Source: Liolophura sinensis (lineage: Eukaryota > Mollusca > Polyplacophora > Chitonida > Chitonidae). Taken from it: a stretch of 64,000 bases of DNA. Below the pieces are notes generated by a model that saw nothing but the letters and a program-made list of their open reading frames with translations, was not told the DNA's origin and ran no database searches. The stretch is from the NCBI RefSeq assembly GCF_032854445.1, contig NC_088306.1:14751386-14815385 (forward strand), in the 5' to 3' direction. Below are positions 1-13,500 of this stretch, piece after piece (the stretch's first letter is position 1; each line of letters opens with the position of its first letter). The position numbers were made by a program, and so were the translations under genes.

Positions 1-1531
1 TTTCTTGTAGTGGATAAACAGATATCGATGCAATAAATTGGATTTTGTGATTAATTTACCTGTTAAACTGATGCATTTGGAACCAGACATTTATGTGCTG
101 GAAACTGAGATTGGCTGCCTATGTCACAAATGCGTACGTGTGGGAACTGAGCTATGCCGCTAGCTGGTGCAAATAAACCAGATTAAATGCCCCCACTGCA
201 TTTACACGGGCAAACAGCTTAACTTTGCCCGTGTGAACTGGGTACTAGATGACATTTGTTGTCACACAGTCACAGTTATGCAGACCTATGTCAAGACCCA
301 AACCCTAGGATATGCACAACAATAATGTGATACCGCCAAAACTCATAAATATTCAACCTCAAGGCAGTCTATTTTCCAAGACCATGCTTATGACTAATCA
401 TAATGATAACTGTTGCAAATACATCAACCAAATGTCACACAGACTGACAAAAAAAGACAATCACACGATCCCAAGTATGGCATTTTCATCTGTGCACTAT
501 TCATCTATTTAAGGAGAAATACAGAAACTTCAGCCCTGAATTGCTTAAACTGAAAATGTATCATCATTCTCCACTATAAATTTTGAAAATAGTATTTAGA
601 TGTTACAGTAAGAACTGATACACTGTAACATTGTAGATGTTCCACTACAATCAATTTCAGATAAAACAATGCAACAAAGGCCCTCCTTTACACTAGTGCC
701 ACCTCACTGGCTTAAACATATGGGCTGCCTCCAACATTCAATGGTTAAAGAATGTCGGCAAATCCAAGATGATGAAGGGCGATGGCTTCCTCCACCCAGA
801 AACCACCACTGTATGAGTGAACTTTCTTGAATATCTTTAAAGCCCCCTCAAATACCATCTGTGATAGCTAAATATATTTCACAGTAGTATAGGCAAAACT
901 AAGATAAGTTGCTCAAAGTACTTCCATTATTTCCCTCAAATTTTCGGTATACTGGTAAACAGTAAACACCTTGTAACCATAAAGGTTAAGGAATGTGAGA
1001 ACAAGTATTTAGCATCAGATCCACAGCCATAACACTAAAGTATTTGTAAAGTTAAAGCAGTCTATCCTAAGGCTAAGACTCATAAGCTTCTCAATACCCT
1101 GATCCCACTTTCACAAACTTTTGGAAATGAATTTTTTGTAAATCACGTCGCCGTAATTTATGATACTGTAATTGAGGCAATCTAATTTGCATACAAAATA
1201 CAGTAAGTTTGACAAACTTTTGTGAAAGTGGACACAAAAGGATTGTAAGCCTAAACTGATTGTAACTACCATAGCAACATGTATTTAGCATGTGTTCCAG
1301 TGGTAGTTACAATGTGAATTCTCTTTCGACTCTTAGAATAACACTTGAACAGTCTAGCTATAGTAATGCTGTTGAAGCAATGGACATTGAGTTATATCTC
1401 AGGGAGATTGTGGTCATCAACTCCAGAGATAGCACTATCCGTGACATGGACACAAAGCATGACGCTTGATGGTTCAGGGGCGATAACTCAGCTTCATTCA
1501 ACTCCGGATTTGCCTTGTTCCCATAAGATCA
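1..1531. other. COG3 3' flank with two short inverted repeats
   Basis: No coding exon was found here beyond the COG3 stop. Two inverted repeats are visible. CACTTTCACAAA near 1107 pairs with its complement near 1220. A perfect 13-bp pair, ATTGTAACTACCA, lies at 1259-1271 and 1301-1313. The second could form a hairpin in the COG3 3' UTR. Confidence 0.4.
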
Positions 1532-4500
1532 TCACTTGCCACTGGACGCCAACAGCAAATTCATCTGTAAATTAAAAATGAAAAACAAAGATATTAAAAT
1601 GCTTATTCTAGTTTAATGACTGGTATTTTTTTTTCTTTAAATAAGCTGCATTTCTTTGTCTTTATTGTGTTAAAGGTATTTTGAAAAAAAAAATTTTTTC
1701 ACTCCAACAACAAGGCGAGCTAAATATGCCGTGGAATTGAATATTTGGTGTTATAGAATGTAAGCTTTCTTTCTGAAAAACTGCTTTGCCTTCTCAATGG
1801 TTTGACCTTGCATGTGGGCAGCCACCTGTACAGTCCAATCAGATACTAGATGAATATTCTACACCCATTGTGGGTCATCGTGTAGGAACTGAGCTATGCC
1901 ACACGATACGCAAAGTGGAATGGACTCCCTCTAATCCTGACGCAATCGTATGCTCATCATGGTACCATCACGGGCATATCTATCCTGCCATCCTGACGCG
2001 ATCATACGCCATCCTCCCATCATGGTACCATCACGGGCATATCTATCCTGCCATCCTGACGCAATCATACGCCATCCTCCCATCATGGTACCATCACGGG
2101 CATATCTATCCTGTCATCCTGACGCCATCATACGCCATCCTCCCATCATGGTACCATCACGGGCATATCTATCCTGCCATCCTGATCAGAATTTGCCAGT
2201 GTTCATGGTGTGTTTGTTACGAACTCATTTACGGCAAATCCGTCGTGTCTTCACGTTACTGACCAGAAATATTTTTTCCTGCTCGACAATTTCCCATAAA
2301 ATTCGAGCCTACCGCACCGGTATTTGAAGTCTGTTATGTTGAATTTGTAAAATCGTGCACACAGAATGTGGTAAAATGATGTTTGGATCATCCCCCCATG
2401 ATGATACATGATCCTGATCGGGTTGTATGTCCATCAAACACATACACTACAACAAGAGCCGACCACGGTGGGCCCACCACAGGCCCACCATGGAGTCATG
2501 TTGGAGGTACTGTATTTCACATGTGCAAATCTCTACATTACAATTACTAATGTTCATCAATAACATGCCGCAGGTCAGTGGTTTACTGACCGTCATAAGC
2601 TAAATCGATATTTCAGGTTGGACCTTGAAACTCCAAATAAAAGACCTGCTTTTACAGTAGCTGCCAATATTGCCGTTGAGCCGGACTCTATGCGAGTCAT
2701 ATATTCAATCTTCATCTGTGAGCATCCATCATACAATTGCACCTTTTAGCTGCACTGATTTGCACGATCCCGCACATGTCTCGTCTAAACATGCGTGAAC
2801 TCGCAAGGTTCTTAAAATGCTGAATCAGCTTATCTTACATGTGTCTCTGAAAACACCTTGAAGAAATTATTCTAAACAACAATCAAATGAAACTGAATCA
2901 AATCAAATCTCAAAATTTCTCACTGGTGAATGTATGGCATACCTGTTCTGGAGTTGGACAGCCCACTATCTGCCTGTCTTCCTCAGAGTAGTTCTCTTGC
3001 AACAGCTGACCCATCTGCTGAAACGTCTGCAGGAGATGGCCCTGGCAAGGGAGAACACTCTTGTTTTACACCATCCTGAACATGCACAGTACTACTACAT
3101 GTAGCTTTTCATTGTAAATACATTTGAACTGTCAATTTTCAACCTTTTTGCATGCAAGATGTTTATTCAACTACATTCTGAAGGCATTATTCTGTGCTGA
3201 CTGATAAATTTAAGGTTGAGGAATTAGGGTAATTATCAAAACAAAATATTATCCTCCTCTGTCCACATTACCATTCAAAATAAGTAATACGGTTGGTAAA
3301 ATTTACAGTTTAAAATGATGAAAATTGTTGATCTAAGTCTACATCTATTCTTTACAGCTCAAAGACAGTTCAAAAATGCTCCCTCTTGCTTTACCCATAT
3401 CAGGCTTACTTTGATTGGTTTAAAAAGAATGGATTCTGTGTCTCGATTGGCTAGATAAAGGGCCATGCTACGTTTTATCACTGGCACTTTTGTCTTGATG
3501 ATTTTGTATGTTTCTGCAACCACATCTTGTACTTTCTCTGGTGCTGCAAAAGGTTGCCGTGACAGGGAGAGCTGCCGTGTCCCTTCCACTTTCTTAACTG
3601 TGACAATTACATCAGCCTGTAATCAAGAAAATAAAACCATCACACTGCAGATTTACATACTTTCTGCATTCGACCTATTTTTTTGTCACGGGTAAAGTTA
3701 CTCAACCAAGGTTACGTTGAGTTTTTCCTGACTCAGGGAGTTCTGTTTCTGTCAGAAAGGTAGATCAAGGTTTATTCAGAAGATAGGGTGTCTTCGTGGG
3801 AAAATGTACGCCTAAGTTTAAGCACCAAAAGTAATATTTCATGACCTTTGCCTGCTCCAAATCTTTAGGGCTAATATTACTAAAGATGAAAAATCTACAA
3901 ATGAAGTAGAATTTTGTCCACACAAGCGAATACAAAAATTCAGTATAATTGTTATTAGTTTAACCCAACAGTTTCAATGAGAATAGGCCATCACTAGAAT
4001 AGGCCATCATGAGAATAGGCCATCATGAGAATAGGCCATCACGAGAATAGGCCATCATGAGAATAGGCCATCATGAGAATAGGCCATCACAAGAATAGGC
4101 CACCAGGACATTCCACAATGACATACTTGGTGTAATTCAAAATCTGTCCCTAATGCCCTTTCTGTGATTTAAAGCAAAACAGAATAGTTTTTGACTTTAG
4201 AAATTCTAAAGAGAAAAATCCGCCTTTAGACGGAATATTCAAAATCAAAAAAGGGCAGATCCATCCCTGAAAGTCCTATTTCTCATACCATTTTTGTTAA
4301 AATGCTCAGTTATAGCCCCAAATTGGATTTAAATGATGAATACTTTAATTACAAGTTTTTGAATAGTGAGCTGTGTATAATCTCCTTACCCTTGTGAGAA
4401 AGTTTTTCATTGGTCCCAAGCACTGGTCTGATACATCGTGGATAAATTCCTCGCATGTCTTTTTCAGCTGATTATCCACATCTTTTTTCGAATCCACAAA

Positions 4501-7500
4501 GTTTTCAGTGACCTGTGGAGTGCCCTGAAAAGGAGGTAAAAGCTTAGTTAGGAATTACATATGAAAACAATCAGATAAAAAAAAAGTTTCCAACTATGAC
4601 ATCTTTCAATCTCGAAATTTATTTACTTCATTCGTGTTTAACATCATAATCAAGAATTTCTCGCTTATATGATGACTTATGGATGGAGGAAACTGCAAGT
4701 ACTTGAGGAGACTGCTAGTACTGGAGAAAACTGCTAGTACTGGAGGAAACCGTTAGTACTTGAGGAAACCACTAGTACTCGAGGAAACCGCTAGTACACC
4801 ACTACCCGGTACTGGGAACCATTGCACACTAATGAAATCATAAAATAAATCAAAGATAACTCTACATTTAAAACATTTGTGCTGTTTTGTTTTTTGGTAC
4901 AAACCTCCAGAATGAGTTGTAGTAAGGCATTCGTACTGTTGAGGGCAAAAAGTTGAGATTTCTTCTGAAACAAGCCATAGGCTGCATCTGTAACATAAAC
5001 ATGCAGACAATTTCACATCATGAGACAAATTAAGGATCAGTTAACATAATGACTAACGTAACACAAAACACACAAGGAAAAATTTATGCGTGAAAAAAAC
5101 TACTTTGGGCATGTCAAGTCTTGAATTATATTACCATAATGTTTTACCATCATGAATTTTCATAGGATATTCTTTTGTTCAAATGTTTCAAACTCTTCAA
5201 TAGGTAAACAAGACTATAACACAATACATGCTGTTTCTCAAAAGTGGATGGCAAAAGTACAAAATGCAAAGCAAATACAGCATTAATTTAGGCACACCAG
5301 TATTTAAGTGGTTGTGAACTGGAAGAGAGGATAGGTTTGGCTTAAAAAAAAAACGCTCAGAGAATCAGTTTTGAAATTCTTGAAGAAAAGAAAATGTCTA
5401 AATAATTCATATTTTGTATATACAAACTGATGTTTTTCTATTCAGTGCTTTAACAACATGACTTTTTGTGAATATTATGATCAAAACTAGAAGACAAACA
5501 GTACTCTCAGTAGACACCATTCAAATCTGCTATCACAGTTACACCTGAAGTACCATATTTACTAGTACCTCCAGTTGACAAACTGCACTATGGACATTTA
5601 CACATAAACCAAAGCAAAAAGCCTTGCCTACAACTGCACACCCATTAACAAAACATGCTTGACATGCTTGCTTAAGTACAGTCAGTTCGCACAACAGAAT
5701 CTTTACATGTAACACCATAACAAGAAAAGATAAGTGCTTTGTTCGTGTAAAACTAGATTAGAACTATGATAAATGAAAATGCTATTGATGTCAAAAAGTG
5801 GAAAAGAGTTCGTAAGGTGAATCAGAAGAAATACATCCAAGAAAAAATGCCAGTACTTGATCAATGTTAAATTCTTTAAAGTGTACACTATATATGAAGT
5901 TGAGTATAATTTGTAAGGTACATGTACTGATATTTTCAATCAAGAATGCACAAGTAAAAATTGTACTTTCGAAAATGCAACATTACGTTTATTATTTTAG
6001 TATTTATTTATTTATCTGGTTAGCGTTCAATGCCATTCACACGAATCTGTCAATTATACAAATGGCAATCAGGTTTATGAGCGGTGGAACTGTTTTATTC
6101 ACAGGCCCACTGATACTGACTTGAGACTTTTGTACAACACCAGTTAATACACAGAACTACAGCGTTAGTTAATGACTAGTTTGATGCAACACTACATGCA
6201 CATTCCCTTGCTGGTAAAATATCCAGGCACTGAACATGTGTTATGTGAAGCGCATGCAGCATTACAACCATGACAACCATGACTATCATGACTACCACGA
6301 GAACCATGACTACCATGACAACCACGATTACCATGACTACCACAACAACCATGACAACCATGACTGCCATGAGAACCATGAGTACCATGACAACCATGAG
6401 AACCTTGACTTCCATGACAACCACAATTACCATGACTACCACCACAACCATGAGTATCATGACAACCATGAGTACCATGACTACCATGACTACCATGACA
6501 ACCATGACTACCATGACAAACATGACAACAATGATTACCATGACAACCATGACAACCATGACTACCTTGCCAACCAAGACTACCATGGCAACCATGACAA
6601 CCATGGCAAGCATGCCAACCACGACTACCATGACAACCGGTCTCATGACTGTTACGTTGTTACAGTAGTTACCAGTATGTAATCATTCATGGTCTTTGTA
6701 ACAGAGTCACTAGAACATGATAACCACTTTCCACTGTCTGACAAAACATCTAACATAACGTAACAACAACAGCAACCACTGATTGTCCAGGATGACAAAG
6801 AAAGTGCTGAACAGAAAACTGTATTTACCCCACATGTGAGATAATGTAGCGTGTTCCCTCAATTCTGCACAAGGAAATAAAAACAGTTAGAAAGAAAACA
6901 GAGCTCTTTGAAGAGACGGCCACCAAAGAATATGGTGCATGTAGATATACTACCTTGGAAATTGTAAAAAAAAAATAAAGAAAAAAAATAAAAAAATTTA
7001 AAACTAAAGACATCCTGTTTCAAACATATGATGCGGATGGTTATAAATATCCTGCGCAAAACCAGTCAACTTTGTTAGCAAGCTACCATACAGCTAGCCT
7101 GTAGGAAACACACGAATACAAAACATCAGCTGAACACATGAAGTACAGATACCTCCGTGGCCTAGTAATTGTAAAAAAAAATTCTCACAAATAAATGCGA
7201 CTGCTGTGAGTTCAAATCCAGCTTATGTTGGCTTCCTTTCCAGTTGTACATGAGAACATCTGCCAACAACGTGTAGGTGGCAGCCCTGTTCCATGGGCTC
7301 TGCCCAGTTTTCTTTTACCATAATGGCAGCCACCATATTATCAGTGAAATATTCTTAAGTACGACGTAAAACTCCAATCAAATAATTAATATAAATATTT
7401 AGCATAACTTGGATTGTAATACAAAAAGAGAGATGAATGTCATGAATTTGTAACCACCCTTAACATCTACCTTAACATTTCTGTTACTGAATGCTATTGC

Positions 7501-10500
7501 TCAAAGTATGACATATTGTATGCCTGTACTTTGTATTGGCAAGCTAAGCATTCTTGTTACTGGTGGGTTCCATTGAAAAATGTTCCTGTGATACAAAGTT
7601 GAACAGATGTTAGTGCAACTATATGTATTTACAACTTTTCACTGACACTTTCTTAAACTTTGATAAAAGGCACTGAAGAACATGAACCAAAGCATGCCTT
7701 AGTAATGTCATTCTGTTAGCAATAAACTTCACCCTAAGGTAAACCAAAAACAACATCAATTATTAACGAATATCATAAGTATTAGTTAAGTGTTGGAAGT
7801 AAGTCTGAATAAGGTGTGATACATACACTAAGTGCATGAAGCAACCAAGCTGTAAGCTACCAAGCACATATGCGCATGTACCTCATAATCTTGTCTCAAA
7901 AACAATAGTCTTAGTTTTATCAGAAAAACATCGTGACCACAATAAATTAGAAACTACAACCTGAATGACATCAAAATAAAAACATAACCAGATTTTTTTG
8001 AAACAACAACAACAAATGCTAAAGCACCCTCTAACAAGGGAGATAACTGTCCCAAGTATTAAAGCATCCTAACAGTGCATACCACTTTGCAAAGCTTCAA
8101 ATAAATTATAAATTACAGTATAAGATATCTGTGTGAAGTCAATGGTTCAGATACTACAATTCTAATCCATGAGGTCCACCATGGTTTACAATTTAAAAAA
8201 TTTGATATACAGTAGTACATGTACTTATATCCATGGAAAAAAAAACCACGAAAATCTTTTAAAGAAAAAATGAAAGTACATGTATTTCCACACAGAGTGT
8301 TCAATATTATTTAAAAAAAAAACAAAAAGCTAAACTGAGAAAAAGCATGTATATGTCATTGGTGGGATGTGTATCAGGAAAAACTCTTAAGAGTTGCTTA
8401 GAGTACAAAACTTCTGACATAAAACTGTACAAAACACCAAAACTTTTCATTCCACTTTTTGTGTATACTGTGATTCTACTATTTTCAAAATCCAATTAAA
8501 ATAGCCCCTAAATCACTTTAAAAGTTTTCACATACTCATGTGAAAATATAGCAGATCTTGTGGATTGAAATTTTACAACGTGCACTTTGCAGATTTGTAC
8601 TTTCATGATTGTCAAGGTATGTAATCTTAATGTACAAGCTTGATTAAAATATTACCAATGCCACATATACAAGAACCAAGGGAGTTCTGAACTCCTGATA
8701 TCTGGAAGTCTAGGGGCAATTATTTCCCACGGTTCACGGGTAGATGAAGAAACCGCAACTATACACTTCCTAACATTACCTCTGAACTTGCTGAAGTCTA
8801 AAGAGGTTTCCCGAATGCTGAAATCTGCGTGGAAAGGTGCGATCTGTTCACGGAGAATCAACAGGTGTTTGATCAGGAACAGCTGGCCATCCAATGTGGT
8901 CTGCCGGGGAAGGAAAAGAGAAACACACAAACTGATTGACTGATTGATTGATTTATTCATTTGATTGATGTGCTCCTGAGATTGGGCATGACATTCATGT
9001 GAGGTGAAATCCTGTTTTAGAGCCACAATTACATGTTATCAAATACAAACTCGTGTTTACGTGTCTTTCCCACGATTTTGAAGACTGTATCACTTATACG
9101 TGTAGTACTGAAGCCTGATTCATAGCTGGTGAAAACTGGAGTTACCACAAAAAACTATCAAGCTTCACAAAATCTCCCCCCCTCCCCACTGCCCGACAGC
9201 TGTATTCAACACCTCATTGGCCAAGGGTCAGATTGTCACACAGACAGGTAGGACTTTAACCATCCAAGCCAGCACCAGATTGTCATACACAGAGGTAGCG
9301 CTTTAACCATCCAAGCCAGCACCACATTGTCACACAGAGGTAGTGCTTTAACCATCCAAGCCAGCACCAGGCTGTCACACAGAGGTAGTGCTTTAACCAT
9401 CCAAGCCAGCACCAGATTGTCAAGCACACATAGCGCTTTAACCATCCAAGCCAGCGCCGGATTTTCACACAGAGGTAACACTTTAACCATCCAAGCCAGC
9501 GACAGATTGTCACACAGAGGTAGCCCTTTAACAATCCAAGCCAGCGCCAGATTATCACACAGAGGTAGCACTTTAACCATCCAAGCCAGCGACATATTGT
9601 CACACAGAGGTAGCACTTTAACCATCCTAGCCAGCGCCAGATTGTCACAGACAGGTAGTGCTTTAACCATCCAAGCCAGCGCCAGGTTGTCACACAGAGG
9701 TAGCACTTTAACCATCCAAGCCAGCACCAGATTGTCACACAGAGGTAGCGCTTTAACCATCCAAGCCAGCGACAGATTGTCACGCAGAGGTAGCACTTTA
9801 ACCATCCAAGCCAGCGCCAGATTGTCACACAGAAGTAGCGCTTTAACCATCCAAGCCAGCGCCAGGTTGTCACACAGAGGTAGCGCTTTAACCATCCAAG
9901 CCAGCACCAGACTGTCACACAGAGTTAGCAATTTAACAATCCAAGCCAGCGCCAGATTGTCACACAGAGGTAGCGCTTTAACCATCCAAGCCAGCGACAG
10001 ATTGTCACACAGAGGTAGTACTTTAACCATCCAAGCCAGCACCAGACTGTCACACACAGGTAGCGCTTTGACCGTCCAAGCCAGCACCAGATTGTCACAC
10101 AGAGGTAGTGCTTTAACCACCCAAGCCAGCACCAGGTTGTCACACAGAGGTAGTGCTTTAACCATCCAAGCCAGCGTCAGATTATCACACAGAGGTAGAT
10201 TGTCACACAGAAGTAGCGCTTTAACCATCCAAGCCAGTGAGGCCACAACTGGTTTTGAACACCATCACCAGGAGTATTTCACTTATAAAGACAGCAGTCA
10301 GGTTTACAGGTGCAGAAAAACTGAGAAGACAAACTGATTTGACACTGGAGCTGATGTGATGGTGCCATATGTACTAACCAAAATTTTATGACATTTAAAA
10401 AACAAACATTTTCTTGTGTGACAGTTCACAGTTTACACTCATGTTCTTTAGACAAAAGACGACAAGTGCCAGCCCTGTGCCAGCTGTTCTGATGCCCATT

Positions 10501-13500
10501 CTTTTCAGAGGTTTTTAGCCAAACGACAAGACAACAAAGACTGCATGGAAAGAAACATTCAGTGAAAAATTTACTCACTTTTCTGGCCGTGATTCCAGCT
10601 TTGGCAGTTTTCAGTGAATCAATACACATAGACAAAGTCTCTTGGGAAAGGCCCTGAAATGTTGTCTTCTGCAAATGAGGATTAGAAAACAAAACATTTA
10701 TCACTTAAACTACGATCTTTGAACCCTATTGAACTTACGTCTTTCTGTGTCTATGAAACAAAAATGAAAGATACTGAAAAAATAAATAAAAAAAAAAACT
10801 TGATAAATTAAAGATCTTTACATTTACTCAGGCTGTGAGTGCATTTACGTGTCCTAACAACAAACACTAAAAATCCACATAAATGTTTGTTTAAATTTTT
10901 TTTACTTTAATGACATACCTTGACATACAGTCTCACATTTGCACAATAAAATTAAATGTGGCACTTTAGACCACACTTACTTAAATACCAAGCTTAACTC
11001 TTATAATACTAGATTCATACCACAAAAGAAACATAAACACAGAAAAAAGTCACATGTGCATTGTCTAATTTGTTTATAACAAAGAAAAAAAAAGAAAATA
11101 AACAATAATTCTCACACCTCTTTTTTTTTTTACACTTTCTGCTTTTCATTTTTCTTCAATGAACATAAGGGCCAATCAGTGTTCTGTTATATTATATGCT
11201 AACATCTCTTGTCTTTGTTTCGCATTTTTTCTTTCAAAGAACTAATCGCCATGAAGTTTATTTTTTCGAACATTTTCTTGCCACCTTTCAGCTGGACGTA
11301 GAAAGGTCTAATTTAAAGAAAAAGAGTTTGACACTTTTTTAGAACAACTGGCCAGAGGCCTGAACAATTCACTCACATCAATACACCTATACAGCTTGGA
11401 CAAACAAACCAAAGTCCTTCTCACAGTCGGGTACCACATCCCATGCAGGTCGGCCGGAGACATTGGCATGTTGCTATGGCTACCAGCAAACGGCCCCACT
11501 CCATTTTCCACTGTTTTGGTTCCGTTCTCCTGCGCAGGAGGATCAGTCGCACCCTCTGTGATCTGGGCCACCTCAAGACTGGCAGCTGAGCCTGCAGAGG
11601 CATTCCTAGAGTGACTTCCCTTGTTGGGCTTACTCAAGCTTTCGGCTATTTTCTGTAGAGGGTAATAAGATTAGAATTCATCTACTGTATTTTACCTAAA
11701 GTATGGTATTTCTTCAGTGACACATTTTGTGTAATTCAGAGAAAAATCATCCATCACCAGATATCAATACTCACCTGAGTCACAGCTGTATTCAAGCTCA
11801 TTGCTTAACTGATAGACAAGAACATTACTTTAGCTGAGCTAAAAGAGCATCAAACTTTGATTTAAAAAAAATACAAAGAGTCACCTTATTAAAGTGGCTG
11901 GGTCTGACAGTTTGGCTTAGTCCGCTTTTCTTCAGTGTTTTCATAATATTTTAAAACAAAAAAGACAAATTTACTCTATTGTAGTAGAATGCCAAGCCTG
12001 AGAAATCTCCTCACAAAACTGTATTGTTTCTCTATTTCCTAAAACCTCAGAAGTCTAAATTCAACTTAATATAGTACATTAGATTTCTCATAACACAGAT
12101 TAAATCTACAACAAAAACTTGTTATGCATATAAAAGTATTTGCTTCAGGGGCCTTACGCCCCATGCACTCTACCTCCATCATCTCTAGTTTCTCTGGGTA
12201 GGCCAGGTCCCCTGTGGCGGGGGCGTAGTTTAGGATGTCACTCCTGATGTAGATGTATGTCCTGTACACCAGCCTCTCCTGTACGTCCATCAGCATCTGC
12301 AGACACACCGACTCAAATGCGCGCAGCTGATCACCTGTGAGGAGGGGGGAGGGGGAGGAAACAACAAAATGTCCACATGAAATTTTAATACATAATTATC
12401 ATATATTTATATTTACCATGCCAGTTTTGAACTCCTATTTTTGAGGTGTGTAAACACTGTATATAAATTGTTACCAAAAAAAATCAAAGTTTCTCATTAA
12501 AACTTGTAAACAAATGTGCACTATAAACAGAGAAATACTGAATACCAAAAAGTGAAATAAACACTTGTTATGGATTTATTCTCATGATCATCATCACAGT
12601 CATGGTTAATTATCATCTTCAAAAAAACAAGTCTTTCATCTTTGTTATTGTTTCATCATCCTCATTATCATTATTATATACAGACGTTTAAAGACGTGAT
12701 TAAATACTGTCCCTGACTTTGTCAATTTTGTTTACTCACTATTGTTCTTGACATGCTCCTCTATCATCTCCACCTACATAACAAAGCACAGTACAAATGT
12801 TTCAGAACACAAAGATAAAATACTCACGACAAAATACACATTATACCAGTACAAATTATATGTGTTCAAAAATCTGAATTTCCCACAATTCCCCTTGACA
12901 ACGAAATGATGCAAAGCGGTTAACGGGTTCCTGTGTGGTTAAAACTTCTTGTCATCATCTCTGCAGATTATAGGTTTTGAGAGCTGGCGGTGCATGTTTA
13001 ACCGCATTTCTGCTTAATGGAGATCTCCAACGACTTTACTTTCACACTAAATGATCCCTAGACACAATATTTATGCTATTTTAGTCTGTAAACTGCATTT
13101 GAAAAACTATTATGTTCACTAGCTCGATTTCGAAAAATCCATTGACGTTGGACCCTCTGCCTATCCTGTCGACTGCTGAGCCCTGCCCAGGTGAGGTCAT
13201 GTCATGAATACCTGCTACGATATATCGGGTGGGCATACAAAAAATGGGCCGTACTTTATTGCTGCATTGCTCCACTATCCTTTGTTCAAACCCTTTCAAA
13301 CTTTAGACATTCAAATGGCATGATGTTGGTAACATACTGACCAATTATTAAGGTCTTAGCTTGAGTAGTCTGTACACAGGGTTAAGATGAAAACATAGCC
13401 TCAAAAACGCACATTCAGGTGACACAAATTGCATCACCTGTCAGGTGTCATGAGTAGAGCGCATGCTGCACCTGTGTGACACTCGTCAATCACGTGTCTG

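Larger units (their letters stand above)
4988..8779. other. Large COG3 intron, mostly unannotated AT-rich sequence
   Basis: Apart from the 9-bp minisatellite (6262-6645) and the SINE at 7151-7389, I see no exon, RNA gene or recognisable element in this 3.8-kb intron. Confidence 0.5.

Noticed and set aside
6176..6682. Three overlapping open frames (HDNHDY-like and [11 protein letters not shown]) of 132-156 codons
   Set aside because: They are translations of a 9-bp tandem repeat, open because the period is a multiple of three; no domain or splice context.
9236..10337. 336-codon frames on both strands
   Set aside because: Produced by the 45-bp minisatellite in a COG3 intron; the two strands cannot both be genes and neither has support.
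11764..11797. Extra COG3 cassette exon between the exons at 12174 and 11652
   Set aside because: A donor and several acceptors exist, but no version keeps the phase; joining 12174 directly to 11652 gives MMEKIAESLS, matching MMEQIAQSLK of the human protein.
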